Source: Saccharibacillus sp. JS10 (GTDB taxonomy: Bacteria > Bacillota > Bacilli > Paenibacillales > Paenibacillaceae). From it: a stretch of 64,000 bases of DNA. The stretch is taken from positions 682,001 through 746,000 of the forward strand of contig NZ_JANFNS010000002.1 of NCBI RefSeq assembly GCF_024436065.1, written 5' to 3'. The notes beneath the pieces are model-generated. The model had not been told where the DNA came from. It saw nothing but the letters and a program-made list of their open reading frames with translations, and made no database searches. The first letter of the stretch is position 1. Every line of letters starts with the position of its first letter. Position numbers and translations under genes: made by a program. Of the stretch, positions 44,194-54,326 are shown in pieces.

Positions 44194-45567
44194 TTGGAAG
44201 AGCACATAGAGTTTGGTAGGTTAGCTTTTAATCTGTTTTTAGTTTTATTGTTGGTATTATTAAACGGCGTATTCGTTGCAGCAGAATTTTCGCTCGTTAA
44301 AGTTCGTCATTCTCGTTTGACGCAGCTTGAGAGCGAAGGTAACCGCTTTGCGCCTTATGCGCTGAAAGTTGCGAACCGTCTGGACGCGTACTTATCGGCA
44401 ACGCAGCTTGGGATTACGTTAACCTCGCTGGGACTTGGTTGGTTGGGCGAACCTGCGGTATCTGAGTTGTTGGTTCAGCCGTTGATGTATCAGTTGGGAT
44501 TTAGCGATCCGACGCTGATCACAGGAATTTCGGTCGCGCTCGGCTTTGCGATTATTACATTTTTGCATATTGTGTTGGGTGAACTGGCTCCAAAATCGCT
44601 GGCGATTCAGAAGTCCGAAGGCACTTCGCTGGCTCTAGCTGGGCCGCTTCTTGTATTCTATTATGTGTTTTTGCCGGTTATTTGGTTACTGAACCATGCG
44701 GCTAATGCTTTTCTGCGTATTTTCGGGATTCAACCTGCCGGAGAAGGCGATGTGGCGCACTCGGAAGAAGAAATTCGTATTTTGATGAATCAAAGTGCGA
44801 AAAGCGGTGCAATCGACTTGGAAGAAGTCAAATTGATGGACAATATTTTCGACTTTTCCGATATGCTGGCGCGCGAAGTGATGCTGCCGCGAACCGATAT
44901 GGACTGTCTGTACGTCAATTTGCCTTTAAAAGAAAATATGAAGATCATTCGAGAAACGCGCCATTCGCGTTATCCGGTTGCGATTGAAGATAAAGACCAA
45001 ATTATTGGTTTTGTGCATATCACGGATGTGCTGCTGTGGCCGCAAGGCACAGAGCCGAATTTGCGTAAATTGGTACGTCCGATCTTGAATGTACCGGAAT
45101 CGATGGAGATCAGCCACGTGCTTCGTTTGATGCAGCAAAAAAGAGCGCAGTTGACCCTCGTTGTCGATGAGTACGGCGGAACCGCAGGGTTGCTGACAGC
45201 AGAAGAGATTTTGGAAGAAATCGTTGGCGATTTGTATGACGAGTTTGAAAACGAACGACCGGAAGTCGAAGTGATCGGCGATGTCGTGTCGGTCGAAGGT
45301 CGGTTGTTGATTGAAGACGTGAATGATTTGACCGGAGCCGGGATCGATGACGAAGAAGTCGATTCGATCGGCGGCTGGATGTTTAAGGAGCTTGAAGGCA
45401 ATCCGTTACCGGGGCAGATCGTAGAGTTTGGTCGTTTCCGATTCGAAGTTGCCGAAGCAGAGCGGTTACGCATCACTCGGGTGCATATTCACAAACCGCA
45501 TGAAGAAAGCGAAGAAGATGAAGAAAACGGAACAAACAAAGACGAAAATGAGCAAAGCGACGAGTAA
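44194..45567 (+). CDS. CNNM/CBS-domain (HlyC/CorC-type) membrane protein
   Basis: 457 aa. An N-terminal CNNM (DUF21) domain with about four hydrophobic stretches (about 8-180; VLLNGVFVAAEFSLVKVRHSRL, ATQLGITLTSLGLGWLGEPAV, LHIVLGELAPKSLAIQ), a CBS pair (about 215-335; MLPRTDMDCLYV, VVDEYGGTAGLLTAEEILEEIVG) and a C-terminal CorC/HlyC domain (about 350-430). The tail is very acidic. The family is linked to magnesium or cobalt efflux. TTG start with AGAGGAG six bases upstream. Confidence 0.9.
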   Translation: MEEHIEFGRLAFNLFLVLLLVLLNGVFVAAEFSLVKVRHSRLTQLESEGNRFAPYALKVANRLDAYLSATQLGITLTSLGLGWLGEPAVSELLVQPLMYQLGFSDPTLITGISVALGFAIITFLHIVLGELAPKSLAIQKSEGTSLALAGPLLVFYYVFLPVIWLLNHAANAFLRIFGIQPAGEGDVAHSEEEIRILMNQSAKSGAIDLEEVKLMDNIFDFSDMLAREVMLPRTDMDCLYVNLPLKENMKIIRETRHSRYPVAIEDKDQIIGFVHITDVLLWPQGTEPNLRKLVRPILNVPESMEISHVLRLMQQKRAQLTLVVDEYGGTAGLLTAEEILEEIVGDLYDEFENERPEVEVIGDVVSVEGRLLIEDVNDLTGAGIDDEEVDSIGGWMFKELEGNPLPGQIVEFGRFRFEVAEAERLRITRVHIHKPHEESEEDEENGTNKDENEQSDE

Positions 45568-45604
45568 TCAGGTATAGGGCTTTGACGAGAGGGTGAAGTG
45601 AACG

Positions 45605-46297
45605 ATGCAGACAGCAACCGGTTTACAAAAACCAGAAGCAATGATCTTCGATATGGACGGTACATTGTTCCAGACTGAAACGATTTTGCTTCCGGCTTAT
45701 CATCAGATGTTCGATATTTTGAGAGCAGAAGGTCTACATGAAGGAGAAACGCCGCCAGAAAGTTTGATTTTAGGCGGTCTCGGCATGCTACTTGAAGATA
45801 TTTGGAAGCTTGTGATTCCGAATGCTGACGAAAAGGTTCATAATCGCGCCAATGAATTGCTGCTTGAATTACAACTTGAAGTGTTAAAAAGCGGCGAACC
45901 GCTGCTCTATCCGGATGTAAAACGTACCCTTGAGCAACTTCGTGATCGCGGAGTACGACTATTTGTCGCAAGTAACGGTCTTGAAGGGTATGTTAAAGGG
46001 GTGTCTGCGCAGCTTGGCTTGGAAGAGTTGTTCGAATCGCAATATAGCGCCGGAGAATACCAGACCGCAACCAAAGTATTGCTCGTCGAAAAATTGCTTG
46101 AGACGCATAATGTCAAAAGCGCATGGATGGTTGGCGATCGCTCGTCCGACGTGCAAGCCGGTCGCGGCAATGGGCTTGGCGTTATTGGCTGCGCGTATGC
46201 CGAATTTGGCGCGAATCAAGAATTAGAAGATGCGGATGTGTTGATTGCAGACTTCAATCAATTAATTGATCTGTATGATCAAGCCCCTTCTGCTTAA
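45605..46297 (+). CDS. HAD-family hydrolase (phosphoglycolate phosphatase-like)
   Basis: 230 aa. Motif I IFDMDGTLFQTE, motif II LFVASNG, motif III Lys in TATKVLLVEKLL, and motif IV MVGDRSSDVQAGRGNG define a HAD phosphatase with a helical cap between motifs I and II. The substrate is unknown; phosphoglycolate or a related small phosphate is usual. It follows the CNNM gene by 37 bases, possibly co-transcribed. GAGGGTGAAG precedes the ATG. Confidence 0.87.
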   Translation: MQTATGLQKPEAMIFDMDGTLFQTETILLPAYHQMFDILRAEGLHEGETPPESLILGGLGMLLEDIWKLVIPNADEKVHNRANELLLELQLEVLKSGEPLLYPDVKRTLEQLRDRGVRLFVASNGLEGYVKGVSAQLGLEELFESQYSAGEYQTATKVLLVEKLLETHNVKSAWMVGDRSSDVQAGRGNGLGVIGCAYAEFGANQELEDADVLIADFNQLIDLYDQAPSA

Positions 46298-46363
46298 GAA
46301 CTTTCATTTTTCAACGAATCCAAAAAAGATACGGGTCTAACCCGAAAAAAGGAGAACGACACC

Positions 46364-46708
46364 ATGACTAACGTTTATGATCAAGCTAACGAACTCGCAA
46401 AATCGCTTCAAGAAAGTCAAGAAGTTCAAGATATTACCGCAGCACTGAAATTGATCGAAGCGGATCCGGAAAGCAAGCGTATGTTGGACGATTTCCGTAC
46501 GCGCCAAATGAATATTCAACAGCGCGTAATGAGCGGCGAAGTTCCTCCGCAAGACGAGATGGAACAGATGGAGAAGTTGTTTGAAGTGTTGAGCTTGAAT
46601 TTGAATATTCGTCGGTTGTTCGAATCCGAACAACGCCTGAGCGTAATCATTCAAGACGTGAACAAGATCATTTCCGATAGCTTGGCGAATATGTACGATC
46701 CTCTTTAA
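46364..46708 (+). CDS. YlbF/YmcA/YheA-family protein
   Basis: 114 aa, fully helical in appearance. The segment NELAKSLQESQEVQDITAALKLIEADPESKRML is typical of the Com_YlbF family. YlbF and YmcA act with YaaT on RNase Y and competence/biofilm control; YheA is an uncharacterised relative, and this protein may be closer to YheA. AAAAGGAGAACG precedes the ATG; a terminator follows. Confidence 0.86.
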   Translation: MTNVYDQANELAKSLQESQEVQDITAALKLIEADPESKRMLDDFRTRQMNIQQRVMSGEVPPQDEMEQMEKLFEVLSLNLNIRRLFESEQRLSVIIQDVNKIISDSLANMYDPL

Positions 46709-46755
46709 TTTTGTTAGATCTGATTAGAATGTAGCCTTATAAATACGATCGATTT

Positions 46756-46793
46756 AGCTCCGTTTCCTTCTATGGGAACGGAGCTTTTCGTTT
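46756..46793 (+). terminator. Intrinsic terminator after the YlbF-family gene
   Basis: AGCTCCGTTTCC-ttctat-GGGAACGGAGCTTTT. Confidence 0.85.
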
Positions 46794-46885
46794 TTTTAGC
46801 ACAGTTCGGACAAGTTTAAAACCGTATAATTATGGTATAATAAGTATTACAGTCTAATACAGATTTTTGGGGAGGAGTACAACAG

Positions 46886-48220
46886 TTGGAAGGGCATGAA
46901 CAGACCGTGACGAAGCACGAACAACTGCTACAGCATATTGAGCAGCTTAAAATCGGCACGAAGATCTCCGTCCGCAAACTTGCAAAAGAGTTGGGCGTTA
47001 GCGAAGGTACGGCATACCGTGCCGTCAAAGAAGCAGAGACGCTCGGCATCGTCATTACCAAAGAACGGATCGGAACCGTTCGCGTTGAGAAAAAACCCCG
47101 CAATATTACCGATCAATTGACGTTTGCGGATGTCGTGGACATCGTAGAAGGCCATGTACTCGGCGGTAATGCAGGGCTATCGATCACCTTGAACAAATAT
47201 GTGATCGGAGCAATGGAAATCGACGCAATGGCTCGTTATATCGATACAGGAAGCTTGCTGATTGTCGGGAACCGGGAAAATGCCCATTCGCTTGCAATCG
47301 AGCATGGAGCCGGTGTATTGATTACAGGTGGATTTGGAACCAGCCGCGAAGTGAAAAGTCTAGCAGACCGTCTGGGGCTGCCTATCATTTCGTCTCGGCA
47401 TGATACGTTCACGGTCGCTTCAATGATCAACCGAGCGATTTTTGATCGGTTGATCAAAAAGAAAATTATGTTGGTTGAAGATTTAGTAGGACTCAAGCCT
47501 AAGCCGTATTCACTCAAAACGAACCATACCGCCGCAGATTTTTGGCGTCTTGCTGAACGTACGGGCACAACGAGTATTCCGGTCACCGACGAATGGAACC
47601 GAGTCTTGGGCATTCTGAGCCGCAAAGACGTAGAAACTTTAGAACCTGGGCATATGATCGAACGTGCGATGGTACGTAATCCGGTGACAGCAGGGCTGCT
47701 CACATCGCTCGCTTCGGCGGCGCAGATCATGACGTGGGAAGGGATCGATTTTTTGCCGGTCGTCGATCGGAATCGCAAGCTTGCAGGCGTATTAACACGC
47801 CGCGAAGTGCTTCAAGCGATGCGAGATGCCCGTGAGCAAAGCAGTCTGGGCGAGACATTCGATCATCTGATCTGGAATGGATTCGCCGAAGAACGAGACG
47901 CCGAAGGGCGGTTGTTTTTCCATGGATTTATTACGCCGCAGATGGCGACCGATCTCGGAACCATTTCTGAAGGCGTGATGACTTCAGTGATGATTCAAGC
48001 CGCGCTTCGGATGGCAAAAGATTATAGCGGCAACGATTATGTCGTCGACAATATGAGCACGTATTTTATTCGGCCGGTTCAGATCGAAGACGCCGTGACC
48101 GTCATGCCGCTCGTGTTGGAAGTCGGACGCCGGATTTGTCGTTTGGAAATTGCGATTTCACATGAGGAACAACTGGTAGCCAAAGCGATGATGACGCTAC
48201 ATTCGATCGAAAACGCCTAA
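46886..48220 (+). CDS. YtoI-like regulator: HTH, DRTGG, CBS pair and hotdog domains
   Basis: 444 aa. An N-terminal GntR-like helix-turn-helix (about 8-65, ISVRKLAKELGVSEGTAYRAVKEAE), a DRTGG domain (about 75-185), two CBS domains (about 190-310, MIERAMVRNPVTAGLLTSL and FLPVVDRNRKLAGVLTRREVL) and a C-terminal hotdog/thioesterase-like domain (about 320-440). The order matches B. subtilis YtoI, which also lies near dnaE. Ligand and targets are unknown; CBS domains suggest an adenine nucleotide. TTG start eight bases after GGGGAGGAG. Confidence 0.88.
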   Translation: MEGHEQTVTKHEQLLQHIEQLKIGTKISVRKLAKELGVSEGTAYRAVKEAETLGIVITKERIGTVRVEKKPRNITDQLTFADVVDIVEGHVLGGNAGLSITLNKYVIGAMEIDAMARYIDTGSLLIVGNRENAHSLAIEHGAGVLITGGFGTSREVKSLADRLGLPIISSRHDTFTVASMINRAIFDRLIKKKIMLVEDLVGLKPKPYSLKTNHTAADFWRLAERTGTTSIPVTDEWNRVLGILSRKDVETLEPGHMIERAMVRNPVTAGLLTSLASAAQIMTWEGIDFLPVVDRNRKLAGVLTRREVLQAMRDAREQSSLGETFDHLIWNGFAEERDAEGRLFFHGFITPQMATDLGTISEGVMTSVMIQAALRMAKDYSGNDYVVDNMSTYFIRPVQIEDAVTVMPLVLEVGRRICRLEIAISHEEQLVAKAMMTLHSIENA

Positions 48221-48251
48221 AATTGATTACACGAAAAGGGGGAACGTCTGC

Positions 48252-51200
48252 ATGAACGATTTTGTCCATCTGCATGTGCACAGCGAATACAGTCTGCTCG
48301 ATGGAGCGGCGAGGATCAAGGAACTGGTAGAACGCGCGGCGGAGCAAGGCATGAAGTCGCTAGCGTTGACCGATCACGGCGTCATGTACGGCGCGATTCC
48401 ATTTTATAAAGCTTGCCGTGCAGCCGGTATCAAGCCGATTCTCGGGTTTGAAGCGTATTATACGTCGGATTCCCGGCATGAACGGGGCAGTCGCAAAGAA
48501 CAACCGATCTATCACTTGCTGCTGCTGGCAAAAAACGAAGTCGGGTATCGCAATCTGATGAAAATGTGTTCGATCGGTCATTTGGAAGGCTTTCATTACA
48601 AGCCAAGAATCGATCGCGAAGTGCTGCGTCAGCATAGCGAAGGGATTATTTGTACCAGTGCTTGTATCGGCGGCGAGATTCCGCAGCATTTTTTGAACGG
48701 ACGCCCAGAAGAAGCCAAGCTTGCCGCACTGCGTTACAAAGAAATTTTCGGCGAAAATTTTTATATCGAACTACAAGATCACGGTTTAACCGAACAGAAA
48801 AAAGTCAATCCTATGCTGATTGCCCTCGCAGAAGAGATCGGCGTGGAATTGATCGCAACGAACGACTCGCATTACCTGAAGGAACCGGATGCGGAGATTC
48901 AAGATGTTCTGATCTGTATCGGAACCGGCAAAACGATGGAAGACGAAGAACGTTTCCGTATTCCGACGCGTCAGTTGTATTTGAAAAGCGGCGAGGAGAT
49001 GGCGAAATTATTTCCTCATCTGCCTCAAGCTCTTGCCAATACCGCCAAGATTGCCGATGAATGCGAGCTTGAATTAGAACTGGGTCACTCGATTTTACCT
49101 GCTTATGAACCTTTGCCCGAAGGCAAAACACCGCATCAATATTTGATTGATTTATGTAACCAAGGTCTGGAGAATCGCTACAGCGGACATTCTGAATGGA
49201 ACGATTCGGCATATCGCAGCAAATTGAATGAACGTCTGGAGTATGAACTTGGCGTGATCGGGACAATGGGATTTTCTGATTATTTTTTGATCGTATGGGA
49301 TTTTATTCGTTATGCGCATGAGCAAGGCATTGTCACAGGACCCGGCCGGGGATCTTCGGCAGGTAGTTTGGTCGCTTACACATTGAATATCACGGATGTC
49401 GATCCGATTAAATACAATCTATTGTTCGAACGATTTTTGAATCCGGCTCGGATTACGATGCCCGATATCGATATCGATTTTAGCGACGAACGCCGCGATG
49501 AAGTTATTGCTTATGTCACCGATAAGTATGGATCTAATCGGGTAGCGCAGATTATCACTTTTGGTACATTGGCGGCACGCGCCGCTGTGCGCGATGTCGG
49601 TCGAGTCTTAGCTCTGCCTTATGGAGAAGTCGATAAAACAGCGAAAATGATTCCGGTTCAAGTCGGCATGACGATCGACAAAGCGTTAACGCAAAATACA
49701 GCGCTGCGCGAAAGAGTCGAGCAATCTCCGGATACTAAGAAGCTGATCGAAACCGCGCTTCGCGTCGAAGGGATGCCACGCCATGCTTCTACCCACGCAG
49801 CAGGTGTCGTGATTGCGCGCGGAGATTTGACGGACTATGTTCCTCTACAAGAAGGCGGAGAAAAAACAGCGCTCACACAATATCCGATGGAAAGTCTGGA
49901 AGCGGTTGGGCTGCTCAAAATGGACTTTTTGGGGCTACGTACACTATCGATCATCGAGCGTTGTCAAAATTGGATCGCAGATCGAGAAGGAGCACCGGTC
50001 GATTTTAAAAAGGTATCGGAAAACGATCCGGGTACGTACGAGCTACTTGGGCGGGGCGATACGACAGGCGTATTCCAGTTAGAGTCGCCGGGGATTCGGC
50101 GCGTGATGAAAGAAATGAAACCTTCGGTCATCGAAGATATTATTTCGGTCGTCGCTTTGTATCGTCCGGGTCCTATGGAGTTTATTTCTAACTATATTCA
50201 AGTCAAGCACGGCAATGTGACGGCTCATTATCCGCATGAAGATTTGCGTCCCATTCTGGAAGATACGCATGGCATTATCGTGTATCAAGAACAGATTATG
50301 CAGATCGCTTCGACGATGGCAGGATTTTCGCTGGGCGAAGCCGATTTGCTTCGCCGAGCGGTATCGAAAAAAAAGCGCGAGACTTTGGATCAAGAACGCG
50401 AACACTTTGTACAAGGCAGTATCGGTCAGCAGTATAGCGAAGACGATGCCAACAACGTGTACGATATGATCGTACGTTTTGCCGATTATGGGTTCCCTCG
50501 TGCTCACGCGGCTGCTTATGGCGTATTGGCTTTCCAGACGGCATATCTCAAAGCGCATTACCCGGTTGAATTTATGGCTTCGATGTTAGCCGCTGTAACC
50601 GGAAATCATCGTAAAGTTGCCGAGTATGTGGTAGAGACTCGGAGGATGAATATTCCGGTGTTGCCGCCTGACGTCAACAAAAGCGGGATGCTGTTCACGC
50701 CATCCGATGAAGACGGCGTGCCGAGCTTGCGATTTGGCTTAGCGGCGATCAAAAATGTCGGCACGAATGCGATTCGTAATATCATCGAAGAACGTACCAA
50801 GCAGCCTTTTGAAAGTCTGCTCGATTTTTGCCGGCGCGTCGATCCTAAGATTTGTAATCGCCGTGTGATCGAAGCGTTAATTCAAGCAGGTGCATTTGAT
50901 TCTGTTCCGGGGCATCGCGCTCAGCTTTTGGCGATGCTGGATGAAGCATTAGATGCCGCGACGAAGTGGCGCAAAGAGCGCGAAGATTTCCAAATCCAAA
51001 TGTTCGATTTTATCGAAACGCCGAATTGGGAAATCGAATATCCGAATGTTCGCGATTATACCGCAACCGAACAACTCGATTTTGAACGCGAACTGCTCGG
51101 ATTATATTTGTCGGGGCATCCGCTAGACGACTATGACCGACTGCTCAGCGAAACAGGCGCGCAAAAGCTGATGGAGCTTGGCGAAGCGCCAGACGAGAGT

Positions 51201-51905
51201 TATACCGTGACAGCAGGAATGGTCGTCTCGCTCAAAACGATTACGACCAAGCAAGGCAAAGCAATGGCGTTCGCCGAGATCGAAGATCAGATTGAACGTT
51301 GCGAATTGGTTTTATTCCCCGAAGTCTGGAAACGAAGCCAAGACGCGTTGCAGCCCGGCGCTTTAGTTGCACTACGCGCCAAAGTGCAGCAACAAGACGA
51401 AGGCTTCAAGCTGCTCGCTGACACCGTTCTTCCGCTTGGCGAAGAAGCAGTGCAAAGCCTTCTTGCCCGAAGCGCTGGGCGCGCTGCAACCGCTCAAAGC
51501 AAAGCGTCGTCTTCGGCATCTTCAAGCCGATCCGCAAAACCTGGCGCAGCTGCTTCGAAAGCGGCTACGCCGCAATCTTCTAAAGCGAAAGCAGCCGCGC
51601 CCAACACGAAGGCGCAGCAACCTGCTAGTGACGGAGTCAGCGGTGCAGCCGCCGCTGCCGTGCAGCAAGAATCGTCGCCGCAACGTCTTTTCGTGAAGAT
51701 TACAGCAGATCGACGCAATCCAGAATTGCTGGAGACGCTCAAAAATCTGCTGCAAAGTCACCCGGGAACGATGCCGACCCTTCTTTTTTACGAAGATACG
51801 CAGAAGTTGATTGCGCTTAGCGAAGCATACCGGATTCAACCGTCGCCGGAACTATTTGAGCAGATGGAAATGCTGCTTGGATCTGGAACGGTTAAGGTCA
51901 AATAA
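48252..51905 (+). CDS. dnaE: DNA polymerase III alpha subunit DnaE
   Basis: 1217 aa. Domains in order: PHP (about 1-280, FVHLHVHSEYSLLDG), palm with the catalytic acidic motif ITMPDIDIDFSDERRDEVI, GPGRGSSAGSLVAY, fingers, helix-hairpin-helix and an OB fold (about 985-1065, VTAGMVVSLKTITTKQGKAMAFAEIED). In Bacilli DnaE extends RNA primers at the fork before PolC takes over. An Ala/Ser/Lys-rich low-complexity linker (about 1072-1140) separates the OB fold from a folded C-terminal segment (about 1141-1217). The ATG has AAAAGGGGGAA upstream. Confidence 0.97.
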   Translation: MNDFVHLHVHSEYSLLDGAARIKELVERAAEQGMKSLALTDHGVMYGAIPFYKACRAAGIKPILGFEAYYTSDSRHERGSRKEQPIYHLLLLAKNEVGYRNLMKMCSIGHLEGFHYKPRIDREVLRQHSEGIICTSACIGGEIPQHFLNGRPEEAKLAALRYKEIFGENFYIELQDHGLTEQKKVNPMLIALAEEIGVELIATNDSHYLKEPDAEIQDVLICIGTGKTMEDEERFRIPTRQLYLKSGEEMAKLFPHLPQALANTAKIADECELELELGHSILPAYEPLPEGKTPHQYLIDLCNQGLENRYSGHSEWNDSAYRSKLNERLEYELGVIGTMGFSDYFLIVWDFIRYAHEQGIVTGPGRGSSAGSLVAYTLNITDVDPIKYNLLFERFLNPARITMPDIDIDFSDERRDEVIAYVTDKYGSNRVAQIITFGTLAARAAVRDVGRVLALPYGEVDKTAKMIPVQVGMTIDKALTQNTALRERVEQSPDTKKLIETALRVEGMPRHASTHAAGVVIARGDLTDYVPLQEGGEKTALTQYPMESLEAVGLLKMDFLGLRTLSIIERCQNWIADREGAPVDFKKVSENDPGTYELLGRGDTTGVFQLESPGIRRVMKEMKPSVIEDIISVVALYRPGPMEFISNYIQVKHGNVTAHYPHEDLRPILEDTHGIIVYQEQIMQIASTMAGFSLGEADLLRRAVSKKKRETLDQEREHFVQGSIGQQYSEDDANNVYDMIVRFADYGFPRAHAAAYGVLAFQTAYLKAHYPVEFMASMLAAVTGNHRKVAEYVVETRRMNIPVLPPDVNKSGMLFTPSDEDGVPSLRFGLAAIKNVGTNAIRNIIEERTKQPFESLLDFCRRVDPKICNRRVIEALIQAGAFDSVPGHRAQLLAMLDEALDAATKWRKEREDFQIQMFDFIETPNWEIEYPNVRDYTATEQLDFERELLGLYLSGHPLDDYDRLLSETGAQKLMELGEAPDESYTVTAGMVVSLKTITTKQGKAMAFAEIEDQIERCELVLFPEVWKRSQDALQPGALVALRAKVQQQDEGFKLLADTVLPLGEEAVQSLLARSAGRAATAQSKASSSASSSRSAKPGAAASKAATPQSSKAKAAAPNTKAQQPASDGVSGAAAAAVQQESSPQRLFVKITADRRNPELLETLKNLLQSHPGTMPTLLFYEDTQKLIALSEAYRIQPSPELFEQMEMLLGSGTVKVK

Positions 51906-51980
51906 CTAGATATCAAGATCAGCCGAGATGTCGAAATGTGCATGTCGGCTCTCGGTCTTGGTCGATAGATGCCGATTCTG

Positions 51981-52010
51981 TTGCTAAAAAAAAGAGCCTT
52001 ATGGTATTAT
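51981..52010 (+). promoter_or_regulatory. Candidate promoter before the small ORF and accDA
   Basis: TTGCTA (51981-51986), 18 bp, TATTAT (52005-52010), after dnaE. Confidence 0.5.
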
Positions 52011-52065
52011 AGAGCCATTATGCAGGGATACGGGTTCATCCGGGCAGTCGACAAGGGGGACATAG

Positions 52066-52260
52066 TTGTTCATGTGGACGGTGATCTATATCGCCTCTAC
52101 CGCTAAACTTGCGGAGAAGCTTCAAAGCAGGCTGACCGAAGAAGGTTTTCTCGTCAAGATCCGTCCCGTCAACATGTCCAAACAGCAGTTCGAAATTTTG
52201 GTTCCTTCCGGCGAACTTGAAGAAATTCAAGAGGTGTTTAATACGATATTGCATTCTTGA
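52066..52260 (+). CDS. Small conserved-looking protein (64 aa), ferredoxin-like fold guess
   Basis: 64 aa. WTVIYIASTAKLAEKLQSRL, GFLVKIRPV and FEILVPSGELEEIQEVFNTIL give a beta-alpha-beta-beta-alpha order like the DUF2007-type putative signal-transducing domain. Function unknown. It sits between dnaE and accD. TTG 52066 is well spaced after AAGGGGGA; the ATG at 52072 is the alternative. Confidence 0.7.
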   Translation: MFMWTVIYIASTAKLAEKLQSRLTEEGFLVKIRPVNMSKQQFEILVPSGELEEIQEVFNTILHS

Positions 52261-52362
52261 TTACAGATGCAGCTATCCGGTAAGGGCTGAATACGAGAGT
52301 ATACGGTTTTAGAAAAACCTTTAAGGCGATGCCCGCCAAATAACGGCTGAAGAGGTGTAGTG

Positions 52363-53262
52363 GTGTTCAAGGATTTGTTTCAGAAAAAAAGAAAGTATGC
52401 GACCCTTCCTCCTGATCGTAACGTTGATCAAGCAAACGGCGATTCCGAGACGCAGCCGCGTCCAAAACGGGAGATTCCCGAAGGGCTCATGAATAAATGT
52501 AGCAAGTGCGGAACGATTCAGTATAGCAAAGAGCTGGAGAAAAATTTGAAAGTCTGCCCAACTTGCGGTAATCATATGCGTTTGAACGCGTTCGAACGTA
52601 TTGCGATGACGCTGGATGAAGGCAGCTTTATTGAGCGCGACGACGATGTAACGTCGATCGATCCGCTTCAATTCCCGGGATACGCCGGAAAGTTGGAAGA
52701 GCAAAAGCTGAAATCGGCGCTGAATGAAGCTGTCGTAACAGGCGAAGGCGCGATTCACGGTCAACCGGTGGCGGTGGCAGTGATGAGCTTCGATTTCTTT
52801 AGCGGAAGTATGGGATCGGCTGTCGGCGAGAAAATTACGCGGATTATCGAACATGCCGGAGAACACGATCTGCCGCTTATTATTTTCTCCACATCGGGCG
52901 GCGCTCGGATGCAAGAAAGTATTCTGAGTCTGATGCAGATGGCAAAAACAAGCGCAGCGCTCGGTCAATTCGCCGAACAAGGCGGTCTATTTTTGTCCGT
53001 AATCACCGATCCGACAATGGGCGGCGTCTCGGCAAGTTTTGCGATGCTCGGCGATATCATTATTGCAGAACCAGGCGCGATGTTTGGCTTTGCGGGTCGA
53101 ATCGTTATTGAGCAGACGATTCGTCAAAAGTTACCGGAAGATTTCCAGACTGCGGAGTTCAACTTGCAGCATGGACAATTGGATATGGTTGTTCACCGCA
53201 AAGAAATGAAAACGATGCTGGGCAAATTGATCGGCATGCACAGTACAAAGGAGGGGCTCTAA
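52363..53262 (+). CDS. accD: Acetyl-CoA carboxylase carboxyltransferase subunit beta
   Basis: 299 aa. With AccA it moves CO2 from biotin to acetyl-CoA, making malonyl-CoA for fatty acids. The N-terminal zinc ribbon is CSKCG ... CPTCGNH (about residues 46-68) and the crotonase-like core shows [21 protein letters not shown] and [20 protein letters not shown] chose the second of two adjacent GTG codons (52363), which gives the usual start MFKDLFQKK and better spacing from AGAGG. accA follows after four bases. Confidence 0.96.
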   Translation: MFKDLFQKKRKYATLPPDRNVDQANGDSETQPRPKREIPEGLMNKCSKCGTIQYSKELEKNLKVCPTCGNHMRLNAFERIAMTLDEGSFIERDDDVTSIDPLQFPGYAGKLEEQKLKSALNEAVVTGEGAIHGQPVAVAVMSFDFFSGSMGSAVGEKITRIIEHAGEHDLPLIIFSTSGGARMQESILSLMQMAKTSAALGQFAEQGGLFLSVITDPTMGGVSASFAMLGDIIIAEPGAMFGFAGRIVIEQTIRQKLPEDFQTAEFNLQHGQLDMVVHRKEMKTMLGKLIGMHSTKEGL

Positions 53263-53266
53263 GCAA

Positions 53267-54223
53267 ATGGCAGGAGAATTAGCATTTGAGCAGCCTCTTG
53301 TAGAGCTGCGCAAGAAGATCGATGAGCTGAAGCAGTTCGGACAAGATAAAGGGATTGATTTCAGCGATGAAATTTCCCGATTGGAAGAACGTCATGCAGC
53401 GTTGCAAAACGAAATTTATACGAATGTGACGCCAGCGCAAAAAATGCACTTGGCGCGCCATCATCAGCGTCCGACGACGCTGGATTTGATTCCTTACGTA
53501 TTTACAGACTTTGTTGAATTGCATGGCGATCGGATGTTTGGTGACGATTTGGCGATTGTTGGCGGGTTGGCTCGAATCAACGGTACGCCGATCACGGTAA
53601 TCGGTCATCAACGCGGCAAAGACACGAAAGACAATATCGCTCGCTTTTTCGGCAGCCCTCACCCTGAAGGATTCCGTAAAGCATTGCGTTTGATGAAACA
53701 AGCCGAGAAGTTCAATCGTCCGATTGTGACTTTTATCGATACCAAAGGAGCTTATCCGGGGAATACAGCTGAAGAGCGCGGACAATCCGAAGCGATTGCC
53801 CGTAATTTGCGCGATATGGCGATGCTCAAAGTTCCGGTGATTTGCATTGTTATCGGTGAAGGCGGCAGCGGTGGTGCATTGGCTCTGGGCGTAGGCAACC
53901 GCGTCCTGATGCTGGAAAACGCAATCTATGCGGCAATCTCGCCGAACGGTGCAGCTTCGATCTTGTGGAAAGACGCTTCGAAAGCCGATCAAGCGGCTGA
54001 AGCGATGAAGATTACCGCTTCCGATTTGCTGGAGATGGACGTGATCGAAGATATCGTTCCCGAGCCGCGAGGCGGAGCACATCGGGATTACGAAGCGACA
54101 GGTCTTGCGATCAAAGACGCGTTAACGCGCCATTTGGATCAATTGGCTCCTTTTAATGCACAAGGGCTGATTGCAGATCGTTATGAGAAATTCCGCAAAA
54201 TCGGACAATACGCGTCCAAGTAG
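53267..54223 (+). CDS. accA: Acetyl-CoA carboxylase carboxyltransferase subunit alpha
   Basis: 318 aa. Begins [16 protein letters not shown] with a coiled N-terminus, then [61 protein letters not shown] and [21 protein letters not shown]. It pairs with AccD. The ribosome site AAAGGAGGGG overlaps the end of accD, so the two genes are one unit. pfkA, which follows accA in Bacillus, is not present. Confidence 0.97.
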   Translation: MAGELAFEQPLVELRKKIDELKQFGQDKGIDFSDEISRLEERHAALQNEIYTNVTPAQKMHLARHHQRPTTLDLIPYVFTDFVELHGDRMFGDDLAIVGGLARINGTPITVIGHQRGKDTKDNIARFFGSPHPEGFRKALRLMKQAEKFNRPIVTFIDTKGAYPGNTAEERGQSEAIARNLRDMAMLKVPVICIVIGEGGSGGALALGVGNRVLMLENAIYAAISPNGAASILWKDASKADQAAEAMKITASDLLEMDVIEDIVPEPRGGAHRDYEATGLAIKDALTRHLDQLAPFNAQGLIADRYEKFRKIGQYASK

Positions 54224-54326
54224 ACTTTACGTAACTCCTAAGTAGTTTTTACATCAAAAACCTATACAAGAGCGCGATTTTAGTGTAGATTTAATTGTTG
54301 GTGAGGATATTATAACCTTCCGAAAA

